The position numbers and the translations under genes were made by a program. This document shows, piece after piece, positions 19,464 through 27,449 of a stretch of DNA of 64,000 bases. The stretch lies in NCBI GenBank assembly GCA_905235325.1, contig CAJOLE010000008.1, positions 530 to 64,529 on the forward strand, read 5' to 3'. Source of the DNA: an uncultured Prevotella sp. (GTDB taxonomy: Bacteria; Bacteroidota; Bacteroidia; Bacteroidales; Bacteroidaceae). Within the stretch, counting starts at the first letter, position 1; every line of letters begins with the position of its first letter. The notes under the pieces were generated by a model. It had not been told where the DNA came from, made no database searches, and saw only the letters and a list, made by a program, of their open reading frames with translations.

Positions 19464-20819
19464 TCATTCTACCACCTCGCCATAGAGATCGAACTCCTCA
19501 GCATCGGTGATGTGTACATCGTAGAACCGTCCTATCTCCAACTCGCGGTCGGCAGGAACCAGCACTTCAGGGTCGACCTCGGGCGAGCAGAACTCCGTGC
19601 GGCCCACGTAGTAGTCGCCCTCGCGGCGGTCGATAATAGTCTTCAGCGTCTGCCCGATTTTAGCAGCCTCAATCTCTGCACTGATGTTCTGCTGTACGCG
19701 CATCAGCTTGTCGAGTCGCGCCTGCTTCACGTCAGGGGGCACGTCGTCCTCATAGTGATCTGCCGACCAGGTGCCGTCTTCCTCGGAGTAGGCGAAGGCC
19801 CCCATGCGCTCAAAGCGTGCCCACTTCGTAAACGCTATGAGTTCCTTGAAGTCCTCGTCCGTCTCGCCCGGGAAGCCCACCATCAGCGTAGTGCGCAGAT
19901 GAATGCCGGGCACCTCGCGGCGCAGGCGCTCCACCAGTTCGTATGTCTCACGCTTTGTCACGTTGCGGTGCATACGGTCGAGCACCGTATCTGAGATATG
20001 CTGCAGGGCAATGTCCAGATAGTTGCAGATGTTCTTCCGCTCGCGCATCACGTCGAGCAGTTCCCATGGGAAATGCGTCGGATAGGCATAATGCAAGCGG
20101 ATCCATTCCACACCTTCGATGTCGGCCATTCGCGACACCAGCTCAGCTATTTTCTGCTCCCCATAGATGTCAACGCCGTAGTAAGTCAGCTCCTGAGCGA
20201 TAATCTGGAACTCTTTTGTGCCCTCACTGACCAGCCAGCGCACCTCGTCGAGTATCTCGTCCATCGGTCGACTTTGGTGGCGACCCGTTATCAACGGAAT
20301 GGCGCAGTAGGCGCAATGGCGGTCGCAGCCCTCGCTGATTTTGATGTAGGCGTAATGGCGCGGAGTGGTCAAGTGTCTGAAAGCCTTCCCAAGCCCCTCC
20401 AAAGGAGGGGATGTTTGGCTACATGATGCTGCGGAGACAGGTATCTCAACATCCCTCCCTTTGGGAGGGCTTGGGAGGGCTTTCAGCAACTCCTTGTAGT
20501 TAAACTTCCCATACCACCCGTCAACCTCAGGAATCTCGGCCTCGAGGTCGGCTAAGTAGCGTTCCGACAGACAGCCCATCACGTAGAGCCGCTCAATGCG
20601 CCCTTCCGTCTTAGCCTGCGCAAACTCCAGTATCGTGTTGATGCTCTCTTCCTTGGCGTCGTTGATGAAGCCGCACGTGTTGACGACCACAATTTCACCC
20701 TGCGGATTGTCACTGTCGTGGGTGCAATGGAAACCGTTGGCCTCCATCAGCCCCATCAGAATCTCGCTGTCAACGAGATTCTTCGAGCATCCGAGCGATA
20801 TAAAATCTATCGTCTTCAA
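19464..20819 (-). CDS. rimO: Ribosomal protein S12 methylthiotransferase
   Basis: SLGCSKNLVDSE, ISEGCDRHCAYCAIPLITG radical-SAM CxxxCxxC. Confidence 0.95.
   Translation of the reverse strand: MKTIDFISLGCSKNLVDSEILMGLMEANGFHCTHDSDNPQGEIVVVNTCGFINDAKEESINTILEFAQAKTEGRIERLYVMGCLSERYLADLEAEIPEVDGWYGKFNYKELLKALPSPPKGRDVEIPVSAASCSQTSPPLEGLGKAFRHLTTPRHYAYIKISEGCDRHCAYCAIPLITGRHQSRPMDEILDEVRWLVSEGTKEFQIIAQELTYYGVDIYGEQKIAELVSRMADIEGVEWIRLHYAYPTHFPWELLDVMRERKNICNYLDIALQHISDTVLDRMHRNVTKRETYELVERLRREVPGIHLRTTLMVGFPGETDEDFKELIAFTKWARFERMGAFAYSEEDGTWSADHYEDDVPPDVKQARLDKLMRVQQNISAEIEAAKIGQTLKTIIDRREGDYYVGRTEFCSPEVDPEVLVPADRELEIGRFYDVHITDAEEFDLYGEVVE
20379..20484. repeat. ~106-bp palindromic element inserted in frame in rimO
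   Basis: GAAAGCCTTCCCAAGCCCCTCCAAAGGAGGGGATGTTT (20379-20416) is near the reverse complement of AACATCCCTCCCTTTGGGAGGGCTTGGGAGGGCTTTC (20448-20484). Confidence 0.85.
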
Positions 20820-21769
20820 TTCTTGAACAGCGAGTCTACGAACTCGCGCTTGTTGAACAGTTGCAAATCCTCCATGCCCTCACCCAGGCCAATATATTTC
20901 ACGGGCACCTTCAGCTGGTCGCTGATGCCGATGACCACGCCGCCCTTGGCCGTGCCGTCGAGCTTTGTGATGGCCAGCGACGACACCTGCGTCACGGCAG
21001 CAAACTGCTTGGCCTGCTCGAAGGCGTTCTGTCCGGTCGAGCCGTCGAGCACGAGCATCACCTCATCGGGCGCCTCGGGCAGCACTTTCTTCATCACGTC
21101 CTTGATCTTCTTCAGCTCGTTCATCAGGCCGACCTTGTTGTGCAGTCGGCCTGCGGTGTCAATCAGTACCACGTCGGCACCGTTGGCCTTCGCGCTCTGC
21201 AGCGTGTCGAAAGCCACCGAGGCAGGGTCACTGCCCATCTGCTGTTTCACGACGGGCACCCCCACACGCTCGCCCCATATACAGAGCTGCTCGACGGCAG
21301 CGGCGCGAAACGTGTCGGCAGCACCAAGATAGACCTTCTTGCCGGCGTTCTTGAACTGCCAGGCCAGCTTGCCGATGGTGGTGGTCTTCCCCACCCCGTT
21401 CACGCCTACCACCAGTATCACGTAGGGCTTATGGTCGCCGGGCAGGTCCCAGTTGTCGTTATCCTCCGAGTTGTTCTCGGCCAACAAAGACGCAATCTCG
21501 TCGCGCAGGATGCCGTTCAGCTCACTGGTACTGACGTACTTGTCGCGAGCCACGCGCTCTTCGATGCGGTGAATAATCTTCAGCGTCGTGTCAACACCAA
21601 CGTCGCTTGTGATAAGCACTTCCTCCAGATTGTCGAGCACGTCGTCGTCGACCTTCGACTTACCGGCCACGGCACGTGCCAGTTTGTCGAATACCGACGT
21701 CTTGGTTTTCTCCAGTCCTTTGTCAAGCGTCTCCTTGTTCTTTTTACCAAAAATACCAAAAATTCCCAT
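20816..21769 (-). CDS. ftsY: Signal recognition particle receptor FtsY
   Basis: GVNGVGKTTTIGKLA, DTAGRLHNK, TKLDGTAKGG. Confidence 0.95.
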   Translation of the reverse strand: MGIFGIFGKKNKETLDKGLEKTKTSVFDKLARAVAGKSKVDDDVLDNLEEVLITSDVGVDTTLKIIHRIEERVARDKYVSTSELNGILRDEIASLLAENNSEDNDNWDLPGDHKPYVILVVGVNGVGKTTTIGKLAWQFKNAGKKVYLGAADTFRAAAVEQLCIWGERVGVPVVKQQMGSDPASVAFDTLQSAKANGADVVLIDTAGRLHNKVGLMNELKKIKDVMKKVLPEAPDEVMLVLDGSTGQNAFEQAKQFAAVTQVSSLAITKLDGTAKGGVVIGISDQLKVPVKYIGLGEGMEDLQLFNKREFVDSLFKN

Positions 21770-21991
21770 ATAGCTATATCAGTTTCAAACTGCAAAGGTA
21801 CGGCAAAAAAGGGAAACAGCCAAAGAGTAGCCGTTCATTTTTCCCTTATTACATAAACTTTCACAGTTTTTCAATCTTTTATAATAGGAGAAGGGCACAA
21901 GTAAGCACCTGCCACCCCACGTCGTTCAAGGCTTGCGCCAATGATTTAATATGCCACAAGTCACTTTCGCCCGTGTTTTTTCCCAATTTCC

Positions 21992-22022
21992 TTTGTCAGT
22001 CTGAAAATTATATGTACCTTTG
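21992..22022 (+). promoter_or_regulatory. Bacteroidota-type promoter of thrA: TTTG - 19 nt - TACCTTTG
   Basis: Match to the -33/-7 consensus. Confidence 0.65.
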
Positions 22023-22089
22023 CACCGCCGTTGGAGAAGTCCCCACTCGTAAACAGGGGTACCGGCGGCAAGATAAATCGCATAGAAAT

Positions 22090-24549
22090 ATGAAAGTAAT
22101 GAAATTCGGCGGAACGTCCGTAGGTTCCGTGAAAAGTATTTTGAACTTAAAAGAGATTGTAGAGGCAGAAGCCGGACGGGGGCCTGTCGTAGTTGTAGTA
22201 AGTGCGCTTGACGGCATTACCGACAAGCTGATAGCCACATCTGAGATGGCACGCAAGGGCGACGACCGCTATCGCGAGGAATTCGACGCGATGGTGAAGC
22301 GCCACCACCAGATGATCGACACCATCATCCAGGACGACCGCAAGCGCATTGACTTGTTTAACAAGGTAGACCAGCTGTTCGACCAGCTGCGCAGCATCTA
22401 TTACGGTGTCTACTTGATTCACGACCTGAGTGCGAAGACGCAGGATGCCATCATCAGCTATGGCGAGCGCCTGTCGTCGAACATCGTGGCGGCACTGGTC
22501 AAAGGCGGCATCCGCATGAATGCCCGCGACTTCATCCGCACGGAATACAAGCAAGGCAAGCACGTGCTCGACACCGAACTGACCACCCAGCTCGTCAAGG
22601 AAGCCTTCAGTCCCCTATGCGGAGGCGGTGACGCCGCCAGCAAGGCAGTCCTCGTCGTTCCCGGCTTCATTGCCCGCGACCGCGACAGCCACGAGACCAC
22701 CAACCTGGGCCGTGGCGGCTCTGACTACAGCGCTGCCATCATTGCCGCAGCCCTCGATGCCGAGGTGCTGGAAATCTGGACCGACGTCGACGGCTTCATG
22801 ACCGCCGACCCGAAGGTCATCAAGACGGCCTACACCATCAACGAGCTGAGCTATGTCGAGGCTATGGAGCTGTGCAACTTCGGCGCCAAGGTCATCTACC
22901 CGCCCACCATCTACCCCGTCTGCATCAAGAATATACCCATCAAGGTGAAGAACACCTTCAACCCCGAGCACCCGGGAACGCTCATCAAGGAGAAGATAGA
23001 CGACGACCTGAAGCCCATCAAGGGCATCTCGAGCATCAAGGGCACCACGCTGATTACGGTCACCGGCCTCTCGATGGTGGGAGTCATCGGCGTGAACCGC
23101 CGCATCTTCACCACGCTGGCCGACCGCGGCATATCGGTGTTCATGGTCAGCCAGGCATCGTCAGAGAACTCTACCTCTATCGGCGTGCGCGACGAGGATG
23201 CCGCAGCAGCCGTCGAGGTGCTCAACGAAGAGTTTTCCAAGGAGATCGAGACGGGCGCCATGTATCCCATGCAGGCTGAAAGCGGACTGGCAACTATTGC
23301 CATCGTGGGCGAGAACATGAAGCATACACCGGGCATTGCCGGCAAGCTCTTCGGAACGCTCGGCCGCAGTGGCATCAGCGTCATCGCCTGCGCACAGGGT
23401 GCCTCCGAGACCAACATCTCGTTCGTCGTCGACGGACGATTCCTGCGCAAGTCGCTCAACGTGCTCCACGACTCGTTCTTCCTCTCTGAATATAAGGTGC
23501 TCAACCTCTTCATCTGCGGCATCGGCACCGTCGGCGGTATGCTGCTCGAGCAGATACGCACACAGCAGCAGTTCCTCATGCAGTCGCGCCGACTGAAGCT
23601 CAACGTCGTGGGCATCAGCGACGTCGACAACTTCGTGCTCGACCGCGACGGCATCGACCTCGAAGACTACGAGAAGACGCTGCGCGCAGGCTTCCCTGCC
23701 AACACTGAGCACATGCGCGACGAGATCGTGAAGATGAACATCTTCAACAGTGTCTTCGTCGACTGCACGGCCAGCCGCCAGATTGCACAGCTCTACCAGA
23801 CGTTCCTTGAGCATAACATCAGCGTGGTGGCTGCCAACAAGATTGCCGCCTCCAGCGACTACGACAGCTACCAGAAACTGAGGCAGACGGCCCGCGACCG
23901 CGGCGTCTGGTTCCGCTATGAGACCAACGTCGGCGCCGGACTGCCCATTATCGGCACCATCAACGACCTGCGCAACTCAGGCGATAAGATACTGAAAATC
24001 GAGGCCATTCTCAGCGGTACGCTCAACTTTATCTTTAACGAGATTGCCGCCGACGTGCCCTTCAGCGAGACCGTGCGCCGCGCCAAAGAGCAGCGCTACT
24101 CCGAGCCTGACCCACGCATCGACCTCAGCGGTACCGACGTCATACGCAAGCTGGTCATCCTCACACGCGAGGCAGGCTACAAGGTGGAGCAGGAAGACGT
24201 GGAGAAGCACCTCTTCGTGCCCGACTGCTACTTCGAGGGCACACTCGACGACTTCTGGGCCAAGCTGCCTGAGCTGGATGCCGACTTCGAAGCCCGCCGC
24301 AAGGTGCTCGAGGCCGAGGGCAAGCGCTGGCGCTTCGTGGCCACAATGGAGAACGGCAAGACGAGCGTCGCCTTGAAAGAGGTGCCGCAGGGCCACCCCT
24401 TCTACCCCCTCGAAGGCTCCAACAACATCGTGCTGCTCACCACCGAGCGCTACAAGGAATACCCCATGCTGATTCAGGGCTACGGCGCAGGTGCTGCCGT
24501 CACCGCAGCCGGCGTCTTCGCCAATATCATGTCAATCGCCAATATCTGA
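22090..24549 (+). CDS. thrA: Bifunctional aspartokinase I / homoserine dehydrogenase
   Basis: MKVMKFGGTSVGSV; C-terminal homoserine dehydrogenase; start reset. Confidence 0.95.
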   Translation: MKVMKFGGTSVGSVKSILNLKEIVEAEAGRGPVVVVVSALDGITDKLIATSEMARKGDDRYREEFDAMVKRHHQMIDTIIQDDRKRIDLFNKVDQLFDQLRSIYYGVYLIHDLSAKTQDAIISYGERLSSNIVAALVKGGIRMNARDFIRTEYKQGKHVLDTELTTQLVKEAFSPLCGGGDAASKAVLVVPGFIARDRDSHETTNLGRGGSDYSAAIIAAALDAEVLEIWTDVDGFMTADPKVIKTAYTINELSYVEAMELCNFGAKVIYPPTIYPVCIKNIPIKVKNTFNPEHPGTLIKEKIDDDLKPIKGISSIKGTTLITVTGLSMVGVIGVNRRIFTTLADRGISVFMVSQASSENSTSIGVRDEDAAAAVEVLNEEFSKEIETGAMYPMQAESGLATIAIVGENMKHTPGIAGKLFGTLGRSGISVIACAQGASETNISFVVDGRFLRKSLNVLHDSFFLSEYKVLNLFICGIGTVGGMLLEQIRTQQQFLMQSRRLKLNVVGISDVDNFVLDRDGIDLEDYEKTLRAGFPANTEHMRDEIVKMNIFNSVFVDCTASRQIAQLYQTFLEHNISVVAANKIAASSDYDSYQKLRQTARDRGVWFRYETNVGAGLPIIGTINDLRNSGDKILKIEAILSGTLNFIFNEIAADVPFSETVRRAKEQRYSEPDPRIDLSGTDVIRKLVILTREAGYKVEQEDVEKHLFVPDCYFEGTLDDFWAKLPELDADFEARRKVLEAEGKRWRFVATMENGKTSVALKEVPQGHPFYPLEGSNNIVLLTTERYKEYPMLIQGYGAGAAVTAAGVFANIMSIANI

Positions 24550-25823
24550 TGAAACACATAATTATTCTTGGCGACGGCATGGCAGATCTTCCCGTCGAGC
24601 GACTCGGCGGGAAGACCTTGCTGCAATATGCCAACAAGCCCATGATGGACCAGCTGGCCCGCCAGGGGCGCACAGGACGTCTGATTACCGTTCCCGAGGG
24701 ATTCCCCCCCGGCTCCGAAGTGGCCAACACCGCCATCCTCGGCTACGACTTGAACAAGGTTTATGAGGGTCGCGGCCCGTTAGAGGCGGCCTCCATCGGC
24801 TACGAGATGACCGACGACGACCTCGCCATCCGCTGCAATATCATCACACTCGACGACGGCAAGATCATCACCCACAACGGCGGCAACCTGCAGACCGACG
24901 ACGCCCGCGTGCTGATAGACTACCTGAACGAGCATCTCGCCAAGCCCATCAATGCCGCGCAGGGCTGCGAGCGCGTGCGATTCATCACCGGCATACAGTA
25001 CCGCCACCTCCTCGTCGTCAGAGGCGGGTCGAAACACATCGTCTGTGCCCCACCACACGACCACCCCAACGAGCCGTGGCGCCCCCTGCTGGTAAAGCCC
25101 GCCGCCACATCTACCGACAGCGTTGCTGCTAACGAAGAAGGCCGCCTCACCCCCCAGCAGACCGCCGACCTGATGAACGACCTCATCATCCGTTCCCAGG
25201 AACTGCTGGCCAGCCACCCCTACAACCGGGCCAAAGCCGCCCGCGGCGAGCGTCAGGCCAACAGCATCTGGCCCTGGAGCGGCGGCTACCGTCCCTCCAT
25301 GCTGACGCTGCAAGAGCAGTACCCGCAGATCAAGTGCGGCTCAGTCATCTCAGCCGTCGACCTGATACAAGGCATCGGCCGCTACGCCGGACTTGACATC
25401 GTGAAGGTTTCCGGCGCCACGGGGCTCGCCGATACTAACTACGAGGGCAAGGCACAAGCCGCCATCGACGCTCTGCGGAAGCAGGACTTCGTATTCGTCC
25501 ACGTGGAAGCCAGCGACGAGGCGGGCCACGACGGCGACCTCGAACTGAAGCTCCGCACCATCGAATATCTCGACCAGCGGCTCATCACGCCGATTTACAA
25601 GGAGGTAGCAACGTGGCAAGAGCCCGTCTGCATCGCCGTACTACCCGACCACCTGACGCCCGTCGAGCAGCGCATCCACGTCGGCCAGCCCGTGCCCTTC
25701 CTCATCTGGCACCGCGACATACAGCCCGACGACGTGCAGCAATACGACGAAGTCGCCTGCGTCAGCGGCAGCTACGGTCTGCTGAAGCTCAACGAATTTA
25801 TGAAGGCACTGATGAGCGAATAA
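24549..25823 (+). CDS. ApgM-like phosphoglycerate mutase-family protein (possible homoserine kinase)
   Basis: MKHIIILGDGMADLP...; ATGA overlap with thrA. Confidence 0.85.
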   Translation: MKHIIILGDGMADLPVERLGGKTLLQYANKPMMDQLARQGRTGRLITVPEGFPPGSEVANTAILGYDLNKVYEGRGPLEAASIGYEMTDDDLAIRCNIITLDDGKIITHNGGNLQTDDARVLIDYLNEHLAKPINAAQGCERVRFITGIQYRHLLVVRGGSKHIVCAPPHDHPNEPWRPLLVKPAATSTDSVAANEEGRLTPQQTADLMNDLIIRSQELLASHPYNRAKAARGERQANSIWPWSGGYRPSMLTLQEQYPQIKCGSVISAVDLIQGIGRYAGLDIVKVSGATGLADTNYEGKAQAAIDALRKQDFVFVHVEASDEAGHDGDLELKLRTIEYLDQRLITPIYKEVATWQEPVCIAVLPDHLTPVEQRIHVGQPVPFLIWHRDIQPDDVQQYDEVACVSGSYGLLKLNEFMKALMSE

Positions 25824-25920
25824 GTCAGTGCCTTCACCAAGGGCTCTTTCTTTGGGTTTCTGTCGGGGCTGACATGGCTTTTGCCAACTCCATGCTATAT
25901 GTGAAGCGTAAAACAGAAAT

Positions 25921-26290
25921 AACCTACACTTCCTACACTCCCGACCTAACCACCTGTGAATCAGCACGCATCAAGGTGACGGATACCCAATAACCGACAC
26001 CGGAACCTACACCGGAACCTACACCTGAACCCACACCGGCGGCATGAATATATATGCACGCCGGCAGGGGCGGTGCTTTTCGTCCAAAACCCGGCGGTTT
26101 TTGGGCAAAAGGCGGCGGGTTTTCGGCAAAAGGCGGCAGGTTTCACCGGCCGGCCGCCGCCCCTGCATAAAAATACAGAAACGAACTGGCATCAACTATG
26201 AAAATAGCGTCACATACGCCACAATTTCCTGACATTTGTGTCAATATCTCTCCGTACCGTCAGGTGTAGGAAGTGTAGGAAGTGTAGGTT
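25921..26290. repeat. MITE-like element with 19-bp perfect terminal inverted repeats
   Basis: AACCTACACTTCCTACACT (25921-25939) and exact reverse complement AGTGTAGGAAGTGTAGGTT (26272-26290). Confidence 0.85.
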
Positions 26291-26309
26291 GTTTACTGTG
26301 AATGGCAAT

Positions 26310-26525
26310 CAACGCGCGCCCGCGCGCAAATTTCCGCCGCAAGTCCCGTATGTTGCGATATCATCGCAACCAATCAACCCGCCCGCGCGCGAATTTCCGC
26401 CGCAAGTCCCGTATGTTGCGATGTCATCGCAACCAATCAACCCGCCCGCGCGCAAGTTTTCGCCGCAAGTCCCGTATGTTGCGATGTCATCGCAACCAAT
26501 CAACGCGCCCGCGCGCAAGTTTCCG
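26310..26525. repeat. 63-bp tandem repeat, >3 copies, each with GTTGCGAT-N3-ATCGCAAC inverted repeat
   Basis: GTTGCGAT at 26352, 26415 and 26478 (63-bp spacing). Confidence 0.9.
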
Positions 26526-26658
26526 CTCATAGCTCAACAACGGAGCAAACGGATTATGCAATGATAAAATAACAACCTGGTACAAATGGATATAGTTACA
26601 TCAAAACAACAGCCTATTTAAGAAATATAAAATTTCAAAAAAGATTTTAGGATAAAAA

Positions 26659-26690
26659 TTTGGCTATTGCTTGTTTTTTCGTTAACTTTG
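26659..26690 (+). promoter_or_regulatory. Putative promoter of the T6SS operon: TTTG - 20 nt - TAACTTTG
   Basis: Match to Bacteroidota promoter consensus; ~160-nt leader before the first gene. Confidence 0.6.
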
Positions 26691-26858
26691 CAGACTGAAT
26701 AACGCTTCTTGTCAAACAAGGGCGTCACATTCTATTCATTGATGTGCTACTGGGAATCAGTGCAGAACAAATGAAGAAGAGCCGAAGTTCATTACTCTGG
26801 CGCTGCAAAATGACGTAATTGCGGCGACCCTCTCCTTTGCACCAACACAAACAAAATC

Positions 26859-27419
26859 TTGAAACTTAACGACTTGGCGGATACCGCTAAAGAGTGGTTC
26901 CCTATGAGAGTAACTTACCGTAGGGAACTGAAGATTAAGAGCGTGCTCGACGAACTGGGGGTTGAGAACTTCCTGCCTATGCACTACCAGATTACCGGTA
27001 AGGACGACCAGAGCAAGTATGAGTTGGTGCCTGCCATCCATAACTTGATATTCGTACGCTCCACACAGGAGCACATTACCCAGCTGAAGATGACCCAAAG
27101 GAACCTGGAGCCAATGCGCTACATGATGAAGACAAGCGTAAGCGGATTGGGGGGAGCAGAAATCATGCGTGTGCCCGACCGACAGATGGAGAACTTCATC
27201 AGGGTGGCCAAGGCCGACAGCGACAAGGTTATTTTCCTCAAGTACAGCAAGTATCTGGCTAAGCCCGGCCAGCGCGTCCGCGTGGTTGAGGGCTACTTGG
27301 CAGGCGTTGAGGGTGTCATCAAGCGCATCAAGAACAACAAGCACGTCGTCGTGCAGATTGACGGTGTGGCTGCCGTCGCCATCGCTTACGTTCCCAAGCA
27401 GAACCTGCTGGTATTATAG
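26859..27419 (+). CDS. NusG-like transcription antiterminator (UpxY-type), probable TTG start
   Basis: EWFPMRVTYRRELKIKSVLDELGVENFLPM NusG N-terminal domain and GQRVRVVEGYLAGVEGVIKRI KOW motif. Confidence 0.85.
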   Translation: MKLNDLADTAKEWFPMRVTYRRELKIKSVLDELGVENFLPMHYQITGKDDQSKYELVPAIHNLIFVRSTQEHITQLKMTQRNLEPMRYMMKTSVSGLGGAEIMRVPDRQMENFIRVAKADSDKVIFLKYSKYLAKPGQRVRVVEGYLAGVEGVIKRIKNNKHVVVQIDGVAAVAIAYVPKQNLLVL

Positions 27420-27449
27420 GCAAACAGGCAACCAATAACTTCACATATT

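Noticed and set aside
26310-26525. CRISPR array
   Set aside because: Units are contiguous 63-bp tandem repeats without unique spacers, and no cas genes are in the window
26238-26564. Small basic/Pro-rich proteins from the repeat region
   Set aside because: ORFs exist in several frames only because the repeat period is a multiple of 3; no start context or homology signal
26771-26818. 15-aa leader peptide (MKKSRSSLLWRCKMT) upstream of the NusG-like gene
   Set aside because: Too short, no clear ribosome-binding site or regulatory codon run; cannot be supported
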